NCBI GenBank assembly: GCA_013530545.1
Contig: SPVA01000118.1
Coordinates: 1-64,000, forward strand
Length of the DNA stretch: 64,000 nucleotides
Direction of reading: 5' to 3'
DNA from: Acinetobacter lwoffii
Lineage (GTDB): Bacteria; Pseudomonadota; Gammaproteobacteria; Pseudomonadales; Moraxellaceae
A program made the position numbers and the translations under genes. Shown here piece after piece: positions 28,972-39,704 of this stretch. Under the pieces are notes generated by a model. It saw only the letters and a list, made by a program, of their open reading frames with translations. It was not told the origin of the DNA and did no database searches. The stretch's first letter is position 1. Each line of letters opens with the position of its first letter.

Positions 28972-29994
28972 TTAATGAAATGATTCACATAAATCCAGCA
29001 GACGGTTGGCATAGCCCCACTCGTTATCGTACCAGGCAAAGACTTTGGCTTGATGCCCAACGACTAGAGTCTGGGTCAAATCCACAATCAATGAATATGG
29101 GGAATGATTAAAATCACTCGATACCAATGGCTCATCCGTCACAGCCATGATTTCCGCAAAATCCTGCTGAGCAGCCTTGATCAGCACTTCATTCAGCTTG
29201 TGATCGGTAATCGGCGACTGGGAGACAAAGGTCAAATCAATCGCGGCCACATTAATGGTCGGCACCCGAATTGAATAACCATCAATACGATCTTCCATTT
29301 TTGGCATGACACGCTTTAAGGCACCGAGTGCGCTCGAAGTCGTAGGAATGATGTTATGGCCTGAAGCACGTGCACGACGCAAATCACGATGCGCATGATC
29401 CAGCACAGATTGATCTGCGGTCACCGCATGGATTTCAGTCATCAGGGCGCTAGTGATGCCAAAAGCATCATCGACAATTTTGACCAGTGGCACCAAAGCC
29501 TGTGTAGTACAAGAAACACTGGAAATGATCTGGTCCGATGCTTTGACTTCATGATGATTGACACCATAGACAATTGCGGCATCGACCGTATCAAAAGGTG
29601 CTGCGCCGATAATCACACGTTTCGCCCCTGCTCCAATATGCTGGGTCGCGGCTTCACGAGAACGGAACAGTCCAGTACATTCAAGCACTACATCTACCGC
29701 CAAGTTTTGCCAAGGCAACTTAGCCGGCTGCGACTCACACAAAACCTGTACTTTTAAAGCGGCATCCTGATAGCTGATATGCATATAGATATGTTCAGCA
29801 TCATAGCTGAGATCCACCTGCCCCGGAAAACGGCCATGGGTCGAATCATATTTAAACAGATGAATTAGGGTTTCAACATCAGCAATATCGTTAATGGCAA
29901 CGATTTCAAAATTAAAATCTTTCGGATTTTCAAACCATGCGCGCAGTACATTCCGTCCAATACGCCCAAATCCATTGATTGCCACTCGTTGCAT
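28972..29994 (-). CDS. epd: Erythrose-4-phosphate dehydrogenase-like member of the GapA/Epd family
   Basis: The 340-residue protein opens with the NAD-binding VAINGFGRIGRNVLRAW and has the catalytic Cys in VSCTTQAL. Compared with GapA, several blocks are closer to E. coli Epd: LPWQNLAVDVVLECTG, HRDLRRARASG, and EPLVSSDFNHSPYS. Epd makes 4-phosphoerythronate for pyridoxal phosphate synthesis. The usual Asn-Cys after SCTT is Gln-Ala here, a change next to the active site. Acinetobacter lacks classical glycolysis, which also makes a PLP or gluconeogenic role likelier. A true GapDH role cannot be excluded. Confidence 0.8.
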   Translation of the reverse strand: MQRVAINGFGRIGRNVLRAWFENPKDFNFEIVAINDIADVETLIHLFKYDSTHGRFPGQVDLSYDAEHIYMHISYQDAALKVQVLCESQPAKLPWQNLAVDVVLECTGLFRSREAATQHIGAGAKRVIIGAAPFDTVDAAIVYGVNHHEVKASDQIISSVSCTTQALVPLVKIVDDAFGITSALMTEIHAVTADQSVLDHAHRDLRRARASGHNIIPTTSSALGALKRVMPKMEDRIDGYSIRVPTINVAAIDLTFVSQSPITDHKLNEVLIKAAQQDFAEIMAVTDEPLVSSDFNHSPYSLIVDLTQTLVVGHQAKVFAWYDNEWGYANRLLDLCESFH

Positions 29995-30382
29995 GACTCG
30001 ACCTTATATATACCTATTTTAAAATTCTTCTATGTTAAAGGATTTCTTGCGCCGTATATTAAAAAATTCAGTAAAAATACTGATTTTCGATTATTTTATT
30101 TCTGATCCATCTGTCTGTATTCGGATCACTTAAAATTCCGTTTATTTTTTAAAGTGATGGATATCCACGAATTCTGCTTCGGGAAAATTCAATTTAATTA
30201 TTCAGCAAAAAACCTGAGTAAATAAATCCTTAGCAATTGGTTTTAAAATGATTGGTGCATACTGCTTTTTCCGTTATAATTTGGCGTTTTAAATTTTTAA
30301 GCCCCGCATTGCAGCAGAGCTCTTGTATGCTTGTCAGACTGTGGTGTTTTAGCCAAATCGGAAATTATGGAGTGACTTGGTT
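29995..30382. other. Divergent intergenic region epd/alaS
   Basis: These 388 AT-rich bases hold the alaS promoter at 30252-30280 and a leader of about 100 bases. No supported gene was seen. Confidence 0.6.
30252..30280 (+). promoter_or_regulatory. Sigma-70 promoter of alaS
   Basis: TTGGTG and a consensus TATAAT are separated by exactly 17 bases, about 100 bases upstream of the start codon. Confidence 0.65.
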
Positions 30383-33076
30383 GTGAGTACTCGTTTTATG
30401 ACATCAGCTGAAATTCGTGAAGCATTTTTGCGTTACTTTGAATCGCAAGGGCATACACGTGTCGCGTCGAGTTCTCTAGTACCTGCCAATGACCCAACTT
30501 TGCTGTTCACCAATGCTGGTATGAACCAGTTTAAAGATTGCTTCTTAGGTCTAGAAAAACGCGATTATGTACGTGCAGTGTCATCACAAAAATGCGTACG
30601 CGCAGGTGGTAAGCACAACGACTTGGACAATGTGGGTTATACAGCACGTCACCACACTTTCTTTGAAATGTTGGGTAACTTCTCATTTGGTGATTACTTC
30701 AAACGTGATGCGATCAAATTTGCCTGGGACTTTTTGACTAACGAAGAATGGCTTGGTCTTCCTAAAGATAAACTCTATGCAACCGTTTACCATACAGACG
30801 ACGAAGCATTCGACATCTGGAACAAAGAAATCGGTCTAGACGCTTCTCGCATTATTCGTATTGGTGACAACAAAGGCGGTCAATACGCATCTGATAACTT
30901 CTGGGCAATGGGTGACACAGGTCCTTGTGGTCCATGTTCTGAAATCTTCTTTGACCATGGCGATCACATCTGGGGTGGCCTACCGGGTTCTCCTGAAGAA
31001 GATGGCGACCGTTTCATTGAAATCTGGAACAACGTTTTCATGCAGTTCAACCGTACTGCGGATGGCGTACTGCACCCTCTTCCAGCACCTTCTGTAGATA
31101 CAGGTATGGGCTTGGAGCGTATTTCTGCTGTTTTACAGCACGTCAACTCAAACTACGAAATTGACTTATTCCAGCATTTACTTAAAGCTGCGGCTGAAAT
31201 TATTGGTCTGGATACTACAGCGCTTGAAGCTGAAGCTGCTGAGAAAGGCACACCAGTTCAGTATCCTGCTTCATTGAAAGTCGTTGCTGACCATGCACGT
31301 TCATGTTCATTCCTGATTGCTGATGGCGTAAACCCATCGAATGAAGGTCGTGGTTATGTACTGCGTCGTATTATCCGTCGTGCAGTACGTCATGGTAACA
31401 AATTAGGCGCAACAGGTTCGTTCTTCCACAAAATGTTGAAGCCACTGATCGAAGTGATGGGCGATGCATACCCTGAACTTGCTGCTCAACAAGCACGTAT
31501 CGAAGCACAACTTCTTAAAGAAGAAGAACAATTTGCCAAAACACTTGAGCAAGGTTTGAAATTGCTTGAAGGCGAATTGGCACAGTTAAAAGGTTCTGTG
31601 ATTCCGGGCGAAGTGGTATTTAAACTTTACGACACTTACGGTTTCCCGACTGACTTAACTGCGGATATCGCACGTGAACGTGACTTAACTATTGATGAAG
31701 CTGGTTTCGAAACTGAAATGGCTGCACAGCGTCAACGCGCACGTGATGCAGGTAAATTCGCGATCGACTACAACAGCGTAGTTAAAGTTGAAGGCGAAAC
31801 TCAATTTGAGGGTTATGACGCAACTGCAGGTGAAGGTCAAATCATCGCAATCTACAAAGATGGCGAGCAAGTTGACGAAGTGGTTGAAGGCGACGAAGCA
31901 CTGATCGTACTTAACCAAACACCTTTCTACGCAGAAAGCGGTGGTCAAATCGGTGATACAGGTATCTTTAAAAACGATACTGGTATTTTCGAAGTGCAAG
32001 ATACCAAAAAATCTGGTGGTGCATTTGTACACCAAGGGATCGTGACGATGGGTAACTTAAAAGTTACTCAAAATGTAGAAGCAAAGGTTAAAGCAGACAT
32101 TCGTGCAGCAACAGCACGTAACCACTCTGCGACTCACCTGCTACATGCTGCGTTACGTCAAATTCTAGGTTCACATGTACAGCAAAAAGGTTCATTGGTT
32201 GCATCTGATGTGTTACGTTTTGACTTTGCCAACGACCAGCCTGTAAGCTTTGAACAGCTGCAAGAAATTGAACGCTTGGTCAATGCTGAAGTGATTGCCA
32301 ATACTGCGGTGTCTACTGAACTTCTGGATATCGAGTCTGCGAAGGCTAAAGGCGCGATGATGCTGTTTGGTGAGAAATATGGTGACGAAGTACGTGTACT
32401 GTCTATGGGTTCAGTGATTGAAGAGAAAAACTTCTCAATCGAACTTTGCGGTGGTATTCACGTAAAACGTACCGGTGATATCGGTCTGTTCAAAATCACC
32501 TCTGAAGGTGGTGTGGCAGCCGGTGTACGTCGTATTGAAGCAGTAACAGGCACTAAAGCAGTTGAAGTTGCGCAAAAAGCCGATCGCGATATCAATACGA
32601 TTAACGGTTTGCTCAAAGCGCAAAAAGACCAGACTTTAGAAAAAGTTGAAGCACTGGTTGATACTGCATCGAGCTTGCAGAAACAGATCGAACAACTCAA
32701 TCAAAAACTTGCTAGCCTGCAAGCTGGTGAACTTCTAAGCCAAGTTCAAAGCATTGCAGGTCGTGCAACCTTGATTACAACTGTTGAAAACATGGATGCA
32801 AAAGCACTACGCAACCTGCACGACGGTGTGAAATCAAAATTAGAAAATGCAGTGATTGTTCTGGCAGGTGTAGAGGGTGACAAGGTGAGCTTAATCGCAT
32901 CTGTAGCAAAAGACTTTACTGCTTCTATTAAAGCAGGTGACATCATCAAACATTTGGCAACTGAGCTAGGTGGTAAAGGTGGTGGTAAACCTGACTTGGC
33001 ACAAGGTGGCGCGCCACTTAACGAGAAGTTTGCTCCAGTGATGGCAGATTTAACTGCCTGGCTTGCGGCAAAATAA
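30383..33076 (+). CDS. alaS: Alanyl-tRNA synthetase
   Basis: AlaS charges tRNA-Ala and edits mischarged Ser and Gly. The ~897-residue protein has the class II core (motif 1 near the start, [25 protein letters not shown]), the editing-domain zinc ligands in [10 protein letters not shown] and CGGIHV, and the C-Ala domain with [14 protein letters not shown]. Start choice: GTG at 30383 ([11 protein letters not shown]) is ten bases after a GGAG. TTG at 30377 and ATG at 30398 are in frame, but the latter has no ribosome site. lysC follows by 64 bases and may share the transcript. Confidence 0.96.
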   Translation: MSTRFMTSAEIREAFLRYFESQGHTRVASSSLVPANDPTLLFTNAGMNQFKDCFLGLEKRDYVRAVSSQKCVRAGGKHNDLDNVGYTARHHTFFEMLGNFSFGDYFKRDAIKFAWDFLTNEEWLGLPKDKLYATVYHTDDEAFDIWNKEIGLDASRIIRIGDNKGGQYASDNFWAMGDTGPCGPCSEIFFDHGDHIWGGLPGSPEEDGDRFIEIWNNVFMQFNRTADGVLHPLPAPSVDTGMGLERISAVLQHVNSNYEIDLFQHLLKAAAEIIGLDTTALEAEAAEKGTPVQYPASLKVVADHARSCSFLIADGVNPSNEGRGYVLRRIIRRAVRHGNKLGATGSFFHKMLKPLIEVMGDAYPELAAQQARIEAQLLKEEEQFAKTLEQGLKLLEGELAQLKGSVIPGEVVFKLYDTYGFPTDLTADIARERDLTIDEAGFETEMAAQRQRARDAGKFAIDYNSVVKVEGETQFEGYDATAGEGQIIAIYKDGEQVDEVVEGDEALIVLNQTPFYAESGGQIGDTGIFKNDTGIFEVQDTKKSGGAFVHQGIVTMGNLKVTQNVEAKVKADIRAATARNHSATHLLHAALRQILGSHVQQKGSLVASDVLRFDFANDQPVSFEQLQEIERLVNAEVIANTAVSTELLDIESAKAKGAMMLFGEKYGDEVRVLSMGSVIEEKNFSIELCGGIHVKRTGDIGLFKITSEGGVAAGVRRIEAVTGTKAVEVAQKADRDINTINGLLKAQKDQTLEKVEALVDTASSLQKQIEQLNQKLASLQAGELLSQVQSIAGRATLITTVENMDAKALRNLHDGVKSKLENAVIVLAGVEGDKVSLIASVAKDFTASIKAGDIIKHLATELGGKGGGKPDLAQGGAPLNEKFAPVMADLTAWLAAK

Positions 33077-33096
33077 AACTTCAATTTTGTGTAACT

Positions 33097-33120
33097 GACC
33101 CTGATAGGTACATCAGGGTC
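33097..33120 (+). other. Hairpin between alaS and lysC
   Basis: A perfect 9-bp stem (GACCCTGAT/ATCAGGGTC) with a six-base loop lies 20 bases before the lysC ATG. No T-run follows, so it may act as a processing site or partial terminator, not a full stop. Confidence 0.5.
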
Positions 33121-33140
33121 ATGGCTTATATGGAACAACT

Positions 33141-34421
33141 ATGGCATTAATCGTTCAAAAATATGGCGGTACCTCTATGGGTACTCCCGAGCGCATTTTA
33201 AATGTTGCTCGTCGTGTAAAGCGCTGGCATGACCACGGCCACAAGGTAGTGGTAGTGGTATCAGCAATGAGTGGCGAAACCAATCGTCTACTTGCTTTAG
33301 CGAAGGCCATTACCGAAACCCCTGACCCACGTGAACTAGACCAAATGGTATCTACGGGTGAACAGGTTACGATTTCTATGTTAGCAATGGCGCTGAACTC
33401 AATTGGAGTTGAAGCAAAATCACTAACAGGTCGCCAGGTTGGCATGAAAACCGACAGCTCATTCAATAAGGCACGTATCGAATCCATTGATACTGAAGTC
33501 CTGAACTCAAATCTGGATGCAGGCCGCGTACTTGTCGTTGCCGGTTTCCAGGGTTTTGATGAACATGGCAATACCACTACTTTAGGGCGTGGCGGTTCTG
33601 ATACTTCAGGTGTTGCAATTGCTGCCGCACTCAAAGCAGATGAATGCCAAATTTATACCGACGTTGACGGTGTATATACCACCGATCCACGTGTTGCACC
33701 AAAAGCAAAAAAAGTTGATCGTATTTCATTTGAAGAAATGCTTGAGATGGCGTCACTCGGTTCTAAAGTCCTGCAAATTCGTTCAGTTGAATTTGCTGGT
33801 AAATACCAGGTGCCTTTACGCGTATTATCAAGTTTCGACAATGACAACGATGGCGCATTCGACGAAGAGTTTAAGCAAAACGTTGGTACACTTATTACGA
33901 CTGAATTGGAAGACAATATGGAACAGCCAATTATCTCCGGTATCGCATTTAACCGTGACGAAGCAAAATTAACTATTTTAGGCGTGCCTGACGAACCGGG
34001 TATTGCTTCTAAAATTTTGTGCCCGATTGGTGATGCCAATGTTGAAGTGGATATGATTATCCAGAACGTTGAAGAAGATGGTACAACTGATTTCACTTTT
34101 ACTGTGAACCGTGGCGAATTAAATAAAGCCAAAGCTATTCTTGAAGCAACTGCTCAAGAAATTGGTGCACGTGAAGTTGCGACCCGTTCAGATATCGTAA
34201 AAGTATCGATCGTAGGTGTCGGTATGCGTTCACATGCCGGTGTAGCGAGCAAAATGTTTACAGCATTGGCAGATGAAGGTATTAACATCCTGATGATCTC
34301 GACGTCTGAAATCAAGATTTCTGTGATCATTGAAGAAAATTATCTTGAACTTGCGGTTCGTTCATTGCATACCGCATTCGGTTTAGACCGTGAACAAGGC
34401 GAATCTAGCGCACGTGCTTAA
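33141..34421 (+). CDS. lysC: Aspartate kinase
   Basis: LysC phosphorylates aspartate, the entry to lysine, threonine, methionine and diaminopimelate. The 426-residue monofunctional form has KYGGTSMG at residues 7-14, the substrate-binding segment TLGRGGSDTSGVA near 150, and two C-terminal ACT domains (ILGVPDEPGIASKI and VGVGMRSHAGVASKM) for feedback control. The gap to alaS (64 bases) is too short for a lysine riboswitch. It is terminated by a strong hairpin and followed by csrA. Confidence 0.96.
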   Translation: MALIVQKYGGTSMGTPERILNVARRVKRWHDHGHKVVVVVSAMSGETNRLLALAKAITETPDPRELDQMVSTGEQVTISMLAMALNSIGVEAKSLTGRQVGMKTDSSFNKARIESIDTEVLNSNLDAGRVLVVAGFQGFDEHGNTTTLGRGGSDTSGVAIAAALKADECQIYTDVDGVYTTDPRVAPKAKKVDRISFEEMLEMASLGSKVLQIRSVEFAGKYQVPLRVLSSFDNDNDGAFDEEFKQNVGTLITTELEDNMEQPIISGIAFNRDEAKLTILGVPDEPGIASKILCPIGDANVEVDMIIQNVEEDGTTDFTFTVNRGELNKAKAILEATAQEIGAREVATRSDIVKVSIVGVGMRSHAGVASKMFTALADEGINILMISTSEIKISVIIEENYLELAVRSLHTAFGLDREQGESSARA

Positions 34422-34480
34422 GCGTTAAGATAGAATATTGTCATTGTTTGACAGTATTTTATAAAAGTCTACAAAAATGC

Positions 34481-34512
34481 AGAGCCACTATAGTTTTTTT
34501 TATAGTGGCTCT
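34481..34512 (+). terminator. Hairpin terminator after lysC
   Basis: A perfect 12-bp stem (AGAGCCACTATA) with an eight-base loop of mostly T, 60 bases past the stop. The following T content is low, so efficiency is uncertain. Confidence 0.65.
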
Positions 34513-34671
34513 GTTATATTAAGCCTGAGGATTTTTAACCAGCTGAGATAGATTAAAATCTTTCACCCAGATGACAGAATTTCTATCCAGATCTTATTTT
34601 GTAATTTTTGGTTGTGCTTTTTGTTTTATATTCAATAGATTGCAGGTTTTGCATTTTGCAAGGAGAAAAAC

Positions 34672-34926
34672 ATGCTGATTCTGACTCGACGCGTCGGGGA
34701 AACTTTAATGATTGGTGATCAAGTCAGTGTGACTGTGCTTGGTGTAAAAGGTAACCAGGTTCGTATCGGGGTAAATGCTCCGAAAGAAGTCTCTGTGCAC
34801 CGTGAAGAGATTTACCAGCGTATCCAGCATGAACGTGCAATGCATGAACATCTTCAACATATCGATCAAGATTACCAACCTTCTTATGAAGACGATAGCC
34901 AGACACAAAATAACTTTAACCGTTAA
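34672..34926 (+). CDS. csrA: Carbon storage regulator CsrA/RsmA with extended C-terminus
   Basis: CsrA binds GGA motifs in mRNA leaders and controls translation and stability. Residues 1-60 match the family closely ([28 protein letters not shown]), including Arg44-equivalent RNA contacts. The tail is 84 residues in total against 61 in E. coli. The extra 20-25 residues are acidic and rich in Gln, Asn and Asp, as I recall for Acinetobacter and its relatives. A perfect AAGGAG lies upstream. Transcribed alone. Confidence 0.96.
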   Translation: MLILTRRVGETLMIGDQVSVTVLGVKGNQVRIGVNAPKEVSVHREEIYQRIQHERAMHEHLQHIDQDYQPSYEDDSQTQNNFNR

Positions 34927-34942
34927 TGTTTGTGTGAAGAAT

Positions 34943-34970
34943 AAAGCGGCTTTTGAGCCGCTTTAAATTT
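34943..34970 (+). terminator. Intrinsic terminator of csrA
   Basis: AAAGCGGC and GCCGCTTT arms with a six-base loop, 16 bases after the stop. Confidence 0.85.
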
Positions 34971-35021
34971 GTCTAAATTTTATACAAAAATATTAAATAC
35001 TTAGATAATTTAAAATAAAAC

Positions 35022-35609
35022 TTAAAGTTCTGCACCCTGCTGTAATGCTGCAATCACCTTTTTTACCGGCCCAAAACTGCGACGATGCTCATCAATCACG
35101 CCATGTAAGGCAATCGCTTCAAAATGTGCCTTGGTCGGATAACCCTTGTGCTTGGCAAAGCCAAATTGCGGATGCTTCTGGTCCATCTCGATCATCTGAT
35201 GATCACGGGTTACTTTCGCCAGAATACTGGCTGCTGAAATTTCAGCATGCAGTGCATCACCACCCACCACGGCATCACAGCTCATAGCAAGGCCCTGTGG
35301 AATCTTGTTGCCATCGACCAATACATGCTCAGGCTGAACTGGCAAAGCTTCTACAGCACGGCGCATGGCCAGCAAAGAAGCTTGCAAAATATTATGTTCA
35401 TCAATCTCTGCCGCAGAAGCCTCAGCAATGGCCCATGCCAGCGCTTTTTCCTGAATCTCGATAAAAAGTTTTTCACGCTTCTTTTCAGTGAGTTTTTTAG
35501 AATCATTTAAACCCTCAATCGGGTTGTTCGGATCCAAAATAACTGCCGCAGCGACCACCGAACCCACTAATGGCCCACGCCCTGCTTCATCTACACCAGC
35601 AATCTTCAT
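35022..35609 (-). CDS. rnhB: Ribonuclease HII
   Basis: RnhB cuts RNA in DNA-RNA hybrids, including single ribonucleotides misplaced in DNA. The 195-residue length is usual. The catalytic block [12 protein letters not shown] is at residues 4-15, with [14 protein letters not shown] and the Asp/Glu pair around [13 protein letters not shown] all present. The stop is near csrA's terminator, and the lipoprotein gene upstream ends in its own terminator. Confidence 0.95.
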   Translation of the reverse strand: MKIAGVDEAGRGPLVGSVVAAAVILDPNNPIEGLNDSKKLTEKKREKLFIEIQEKALAWAIAEASAAEIDEHNILQASLLAMRRAVEALPVQPEHVLVDGNKIPQGLAMSCDAVVGGDALHAEISAASILAKVTRDHQMIEMDQKHPQFGFAKHKGYPTKAHFEAIALHGVIDEHRRSFGPVKKVIAALQQGAEL

Positions 35610-35623
35610 GTCTATTTTTCCAT

Positions 35624-35653
35624 AAAAAATAGGCTGAACCAGTCAGCCTATTT
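35624..35653 (-). terminator. Terminator of the 35669 lipoprotein gene
   Basis: AAATAGGCTGA and TCAGCCTATTT arms with a T-run on the minus strand, between the lipoprotein gene and rnhB. Confidence 0.85.
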
Positions 35654-35668
35654 CAATTTAATCTTGGC

Positions 35669-36040
35669 TTAGTTTACAGCTTCAGCTACACAAGCGTTAA
35701 TGGTTTTTGCAACCACATTGCCGACAATCGTCGCACGTGCTGCCGGGTCAATCGCTGCAGTCGCCAAATCTACCGCTGTTACGCTTTGGGGTGCTTTTTC
35801 GCTGACACAGCCACAAATTTCAGTCTGGATATTCTGCTTTTGGGTCGTAGTCATTAGACGTGTAGCTGTTTGCCATGCTGGAATATTATTCAGCTCAGTC
35901 GTACATTTTGCATTGATCGCGATTTTAAGCGCAGCCCCACCCAGCTGTTGAGTCGTGGTTTGCGTTTCAGGGCTGCCTGTTGTTGCACAAGCCGATAAAA
36001 CCAAAGTAAGCGGAGCAAGTGCAGCCAATAATTTTTTCAC
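35669..36040 (-). CDS. Small lipoprotein with C...CxC motif (paralogue of 36865-37212)
   Basis: The 123-residue protein has a lipoprotein signal with lipobox LSAC, lipidated at about Cys18. The mature part holds a lone Cys (NAKCTTEL), a CxC pair (EICGCVSEKAP) and a last Cys near the C-terminus (INACVAEAV). The same order of Cys and hydrophobic positions occurs in the protein encoded at 36865-37212, so the two are paralogues separated by the cytochrome b561 gene. Four cysteines in the periplasm suggest disulfides or, less likely, metal binding. I know no function. Confidence 0.75.
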   Translation of the reverse strand: MKKLLAALAPLTLVLSACATTGSPETQTTTQQLGGAALKIAINAKCTTELNNIPAWQTATRLMTTTQKQNIQTEICGCVSEKAPQSVTAVDLATAAIDPAARATIVGNVVAKTINACVAEAVN

Positions 36041-36257
36041 AGATCTGTTCCTTGTTTATTCATATATGAAGCGTGACGCTATTGTGCCGAAATTCACCTG
36101 AATAAGAAATCTATAAATCATCCTGAATGTTTAATCTGCACCCAGCCATTTCAATGGATGTTGCATGAAAGCCACCATAGCGTTGCAGATTTGGAATTGC
36201 TGGGCTGATTCGCCCTTTGCTAAGGTGCATCCATCTTTGAGGGCAATCGAAAATCAC

Positions 36258-36821
36258 ATGGAAAAAGTACAATATTACACGCGCACGGCACAATGGTTGC
36301 ACTGGATCATGGCAGTTATCTTTATTGCGGCCTGGCTGATTGGTTTTTATAGTGGGAATTTTTTAAGTTATGAGGTCGATGGCAGCTTTAAAGGCGATGT
36401 CATCACCCTGCATAAAAATATCGCCACCACCATTATTTTCCTGTTGGTTGTGCGAATTTTCTGGCGTTATACCCATCCTGCCCCTGAACTACCGGACACT
36501 ATGTCACCCCGGATGAAAACTTTGGCACATGCAGGTCATCTGGCTTTGTATTTTATGCTGATTGCTCTACCTGTCACCGGCTGTTTATATAGCTGGAGTC
36601 TGGGCTATCCAGCACCAGTGCTATATTTATTTAACCTGCCGGCACTGATTGCAGAAAATCCGGCTGTAACCGCGATCGTAAAACCCCTGCATATCTGGCT
36701 TTCCTGGGCAGTTGGCTTACTTTTAGTTGGACATATTTTCGCAGCACTGAAACATCATTTTATCGATAAAGATCATGTACTCAACAGCATGACCCGACAA
36801 TCCAAATCTTCTAAAAAATAA
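36258..36821 (+). CDS. Cytochrome b561-family membrane protein
   Basis: The 187-residue protein has four membrane segments and the b561 pattern: His in WLHWIMAVIF, His in LHKNIATTIIFLL, then HAGHLALYFML and KPLHIWLSWAVGLLLVGHI. These are the likely ligands of two b-type haems. Family members move electrons from quinol, in some cases to superoxide or a periplasmic partner. The frame extends upstream, but MEKVQYYTRTAQWLHW at 36258 is the natural start. It sits between two paralogous Cys-rich lipoproteins on the other strand. Confidence 0.88.
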   Translation: MEKVQYYTRTAQWLHWIMAVIFIAAWLIGFYSGNFLSYEVDGSFKGDVITLHKNIATTIIFLLVVRIFWRYTHPAPELPDTMSPRMKTLAHAGHLALYFMLIALPVTGCLYSWSLGYPAPVLYLFNLPALIAENPAVTAIVKPLHIWLSWAVGLLLVGHIFAALKHHFIDKDHVLNSMTRQSKSSKK

Positions 36822-36864
36822 TCTGCAAAACCACACTCAATCAGCTTTCATTGCAAAGCTGATT

Positions 36865-37212
36865 TTATTTTAAGAACTCGGTCATGCAGCCTTTCAGACT
36901 GTTTGCAATAGCCTGTTGCGTGAGTTTTGACTTTACTTCTTCATCCAGAGTCGCTTTCAGTAAAGTGCTTGCCGGAATATCCTTGAGTGCATGCTCACCT
37001 ACACATGAACAGACATTCTGTTCAAGTTCAGCTTTATTTTTGTCCTGCATAAAATAGGTCGAGGCAGTCCAGAATTTAGATGCTTTCAATTCTTTTGCAC
37101 ATTGGTATTCAATCACGGGTTTTAAAGTACGCTGTGTCAAAGTCATATCCGCATTTGAGCAAGCAGATATCAACACGCTACTGATGAGCAGAATTATATT
37201 TTTCAATTTCAT
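36865..37212 (-). CDS. Small lipoprotein with C...CxC motif (paralogue of 35669-36040)
   Basis: From the ATG at 37212 the protein has 115 residues. The lipobox LISAC predicts lipidation near Cys18. As in its paralogue, a Cys follows in IEYQCAKELKASKFW, a CxC in NVCSCVGEHALKD, and a last Cys in LKGCMTEFL. TLLKATLDEEVKSKLTQQAIANSLKGC aligns in kind with TAAIDPAARATIVGNVVAKTINAC of the paralogue. An alternative start two codons upstream is possible. The function is unknown. Confidence 0.75.
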   Translation of the reverse strand: MKLKNIILLISSVLISACSNADMTLTQRTLKPVIEYQCAKELKASKFWTASTYFMQDKNKAELEQNVCSCVGEHALKDIPASTLLKATLDEEVKSKLTQQAIANSLKGCMTEFLK

Positions 37213-37223
37213 ATCCATCTATA

Positions 37224-37253
37224 AAAACAAAGGCAGAGCGAACCCTGCCTTTT
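37224..37253 (-). terminator. Terminator of the adenine deaminase gene
   Basis: AAAGGCAG and CTGCCTTT arms with an inner G-U pair; a T-rich stretch follows on the minus strand, 11 bases after the stop. Confidence 0.82.
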
Positions 37254-37263
37254 ATTTAAAAAC

Positions 37264-38274
<1,011 letters not shown>

Positions 38275-38293
38275 TCATGAAACCTAAAATAAT

Positions 38294-38326
38294 AAAAAAA
38301 GGGTGCAAACTGAGTTTACACCCTTT
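38294..38326 (-). terminator. Terminator between the purine permease and adenine deaminase genes
   Basis: GGGTGTAAAC and GTTTGCACCC arms (one mismatch) with a three-base loop are followed by seven T on the minus strand, 15 bases past the permease stop. Confidence 0.8.
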
Positions 38327-38341
38327 CCAAATCTAGAAAAA

Positions 38342-39664
38342 TTAGCCGCCAAATAGTGCGAATTTAAGCGTCCATAGTACTGCAATAATCCAGACCATAT
38401 ACGGTACAGTTGATGCCTTACCGGTTAACAATTTGATCAGTGCATAGCTGATGAAGCCCATCGCAATACCATCAGCAATTGAATAGGTAAATGGCATAAA
38501 TACAATGGTTAAAAATGCAGGAACTGCTTCTGTAATATCTTCCCAGTCAATATGCACGATACCTTGAATCATTAAGACACCGACAAATAACAGCGCTGGT
38601 GCTGTTGCAAAGCTTGGTACAGACTGTGCCAATGGTGCAAGGAACAAACAGGCAACAAACAGGATACCGACTACAACAGCAGTTAGACCTGTACGGCCAC
38701 CGGCTGCTACGCCCGCAGAAGATTCAATGTATGGCGTAGTTGAAGATGTACCCAGCGCTGCACCTGCAACAATTGCAGAAGAGTCCGCAAAAAGTGCTTT
38801 TTTCAAACGCGGCAGTTTGCCATCTTTCAACAAGCCTGCACGGTGTGAAACACCTACAAGCGTACCGGTTGAGTCGAATAAATCGACCAGGAAGAAGACA
38901 AAAATCACGCCAATTAAACTGGCAGTGAACAGACCTTCAAAGCTCATTTGCATAAATGTGGGTGCAATCGATGGCACTGCGCCAACCACACCTTTAAATT
39001 CACTCAGACCCAATGCTGCTGAAATACCGGTTAACACCAAAATACTGATGATGATCGCACCACGCACTTTAAAGTGATGCATCACAACAACCAGAAGGAA
39101 ACCAAATAATGCAAGCAAAACCGATGGTTGTTTTAAATCGCCCAAACCTACCAACGTAGCAGGATTATCCACAATCAGGCCGGCATTTTTCAAAGCAATC
39201 AGCGCAAGGAATAAGCCAATACCACCACCGATGGCCAGTTTCAGCGACATTGGAATCGCATTTACAATGGCTTCACGGATTTTGAACATGCTGATCGCAA
39301 TAAACACAAGACCGGAGATAAACACAGCCCCGAGTGCTGTTTGCCAAGGCACACCCATTCCCAAACAGACGGAATAGGTAAAGAAGGCATTTAAGCCCAT
39401 GCCTGGTGCAAGTGCAATTGGATAATTTGCAATCAAGCCCATGACTAAACAGCCAATCGCGGCTGCAAGACAGGTTGCTACAAAGACAGCCCCATGATCC
39501 ATCCCCGTTTCGGACAAAATCATCGGATTGACAATAATGATGTAACACATCGTTAAGAATGTTGTCACACCAGCAAGAACTTCTGTACGGAAACTGGTTT
39601 TGTTTTCACTCAGTTTAAACAGACGTTCAAGCATACTTTCTGAAGATGGATTAGGAGTCGTCAT
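38342..39664 (-). CDS. NCS2-family purine permease (AzgA/GhxP/AdeP group)
   Basis: The 440-residue protein has 12-14 hydrophobic segments. It carries the AzgA-type signatures: TFLTMCYIIIVNP, APGMGLNAFFTY (family NAFF block), DLFDSTGTLVGV, and SSTTPYIESSAGVAAGGRTG. This group takes up adenine, guanine or hypoxanthine by proton symport, as opposed to the xanthine/urate branch. The adenine deaminase next to it makes adenine the likeliest substrate. An unusual structured leader lies upstream (39705-39830). Confidence 0.92.
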   Translation of the reverse strand: MTTPNPSSESMLERLFKLSENKTSFRTEVLAGVTTFLTMCYIIIVNPMILSETGMDHGAVFVATCLAAAIGCLVMGLIANYPIALAPGMGLNAFFTYSVCLGMGVPWQTALGAVFISGLVFIAISMFKIREAIVNAIPMSLKLAIGGGIGLFLALIALKNAGLIVDNPATLVGLGDLKQPSVLLALFGFLLVVVMHHFKVRGAIIISILVLTGISAALGLSEFKGVVGAVPSIAPTFMQMSFEGLFTASLIGVIFVFFLVDLFDSTGTLVGVSHRAGLLKDGKLPRLKKALFADSSAIVAGAALGTSSTTPYIESSAGVAAGGRTGLTAVVVGILFVACLFLAPLAQSVPSFATAPALLFVGVLMIQGIVHIDWEDITEAVPAFLTIVFMPFTYSIADGIAMGFISYALIKLLTGKASTVPYMVWIIAVLWTLKFALFGG

Positions 39665-39704
39665 GACCTAGCCCCTATTGAGTAAACTTTATGCTTTAAG
39701 CAAG

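Noticed and set aside
33077-33140. Lysine riboswitch upstream of lysC
   Set aside because: The 64-base gap is far too short for the ~170-base lysine aptamer; only one simple hairpin fits.
33155-33634. Long minus-strand open frame opposite lysC
   Set aside because: It mirrors the lysC coding phase, is rich in Ser/Thr and Arg in an implausible way, has no ribosome site and matches no family. A similar frame opposite 33653-34132 has the same explanation.
36111-36302. Minus-strand frame upstream of cytochrome b561
   Set aside because: It overlaps the cytochrome start in antisense and has no ribosome site or family resemblance.
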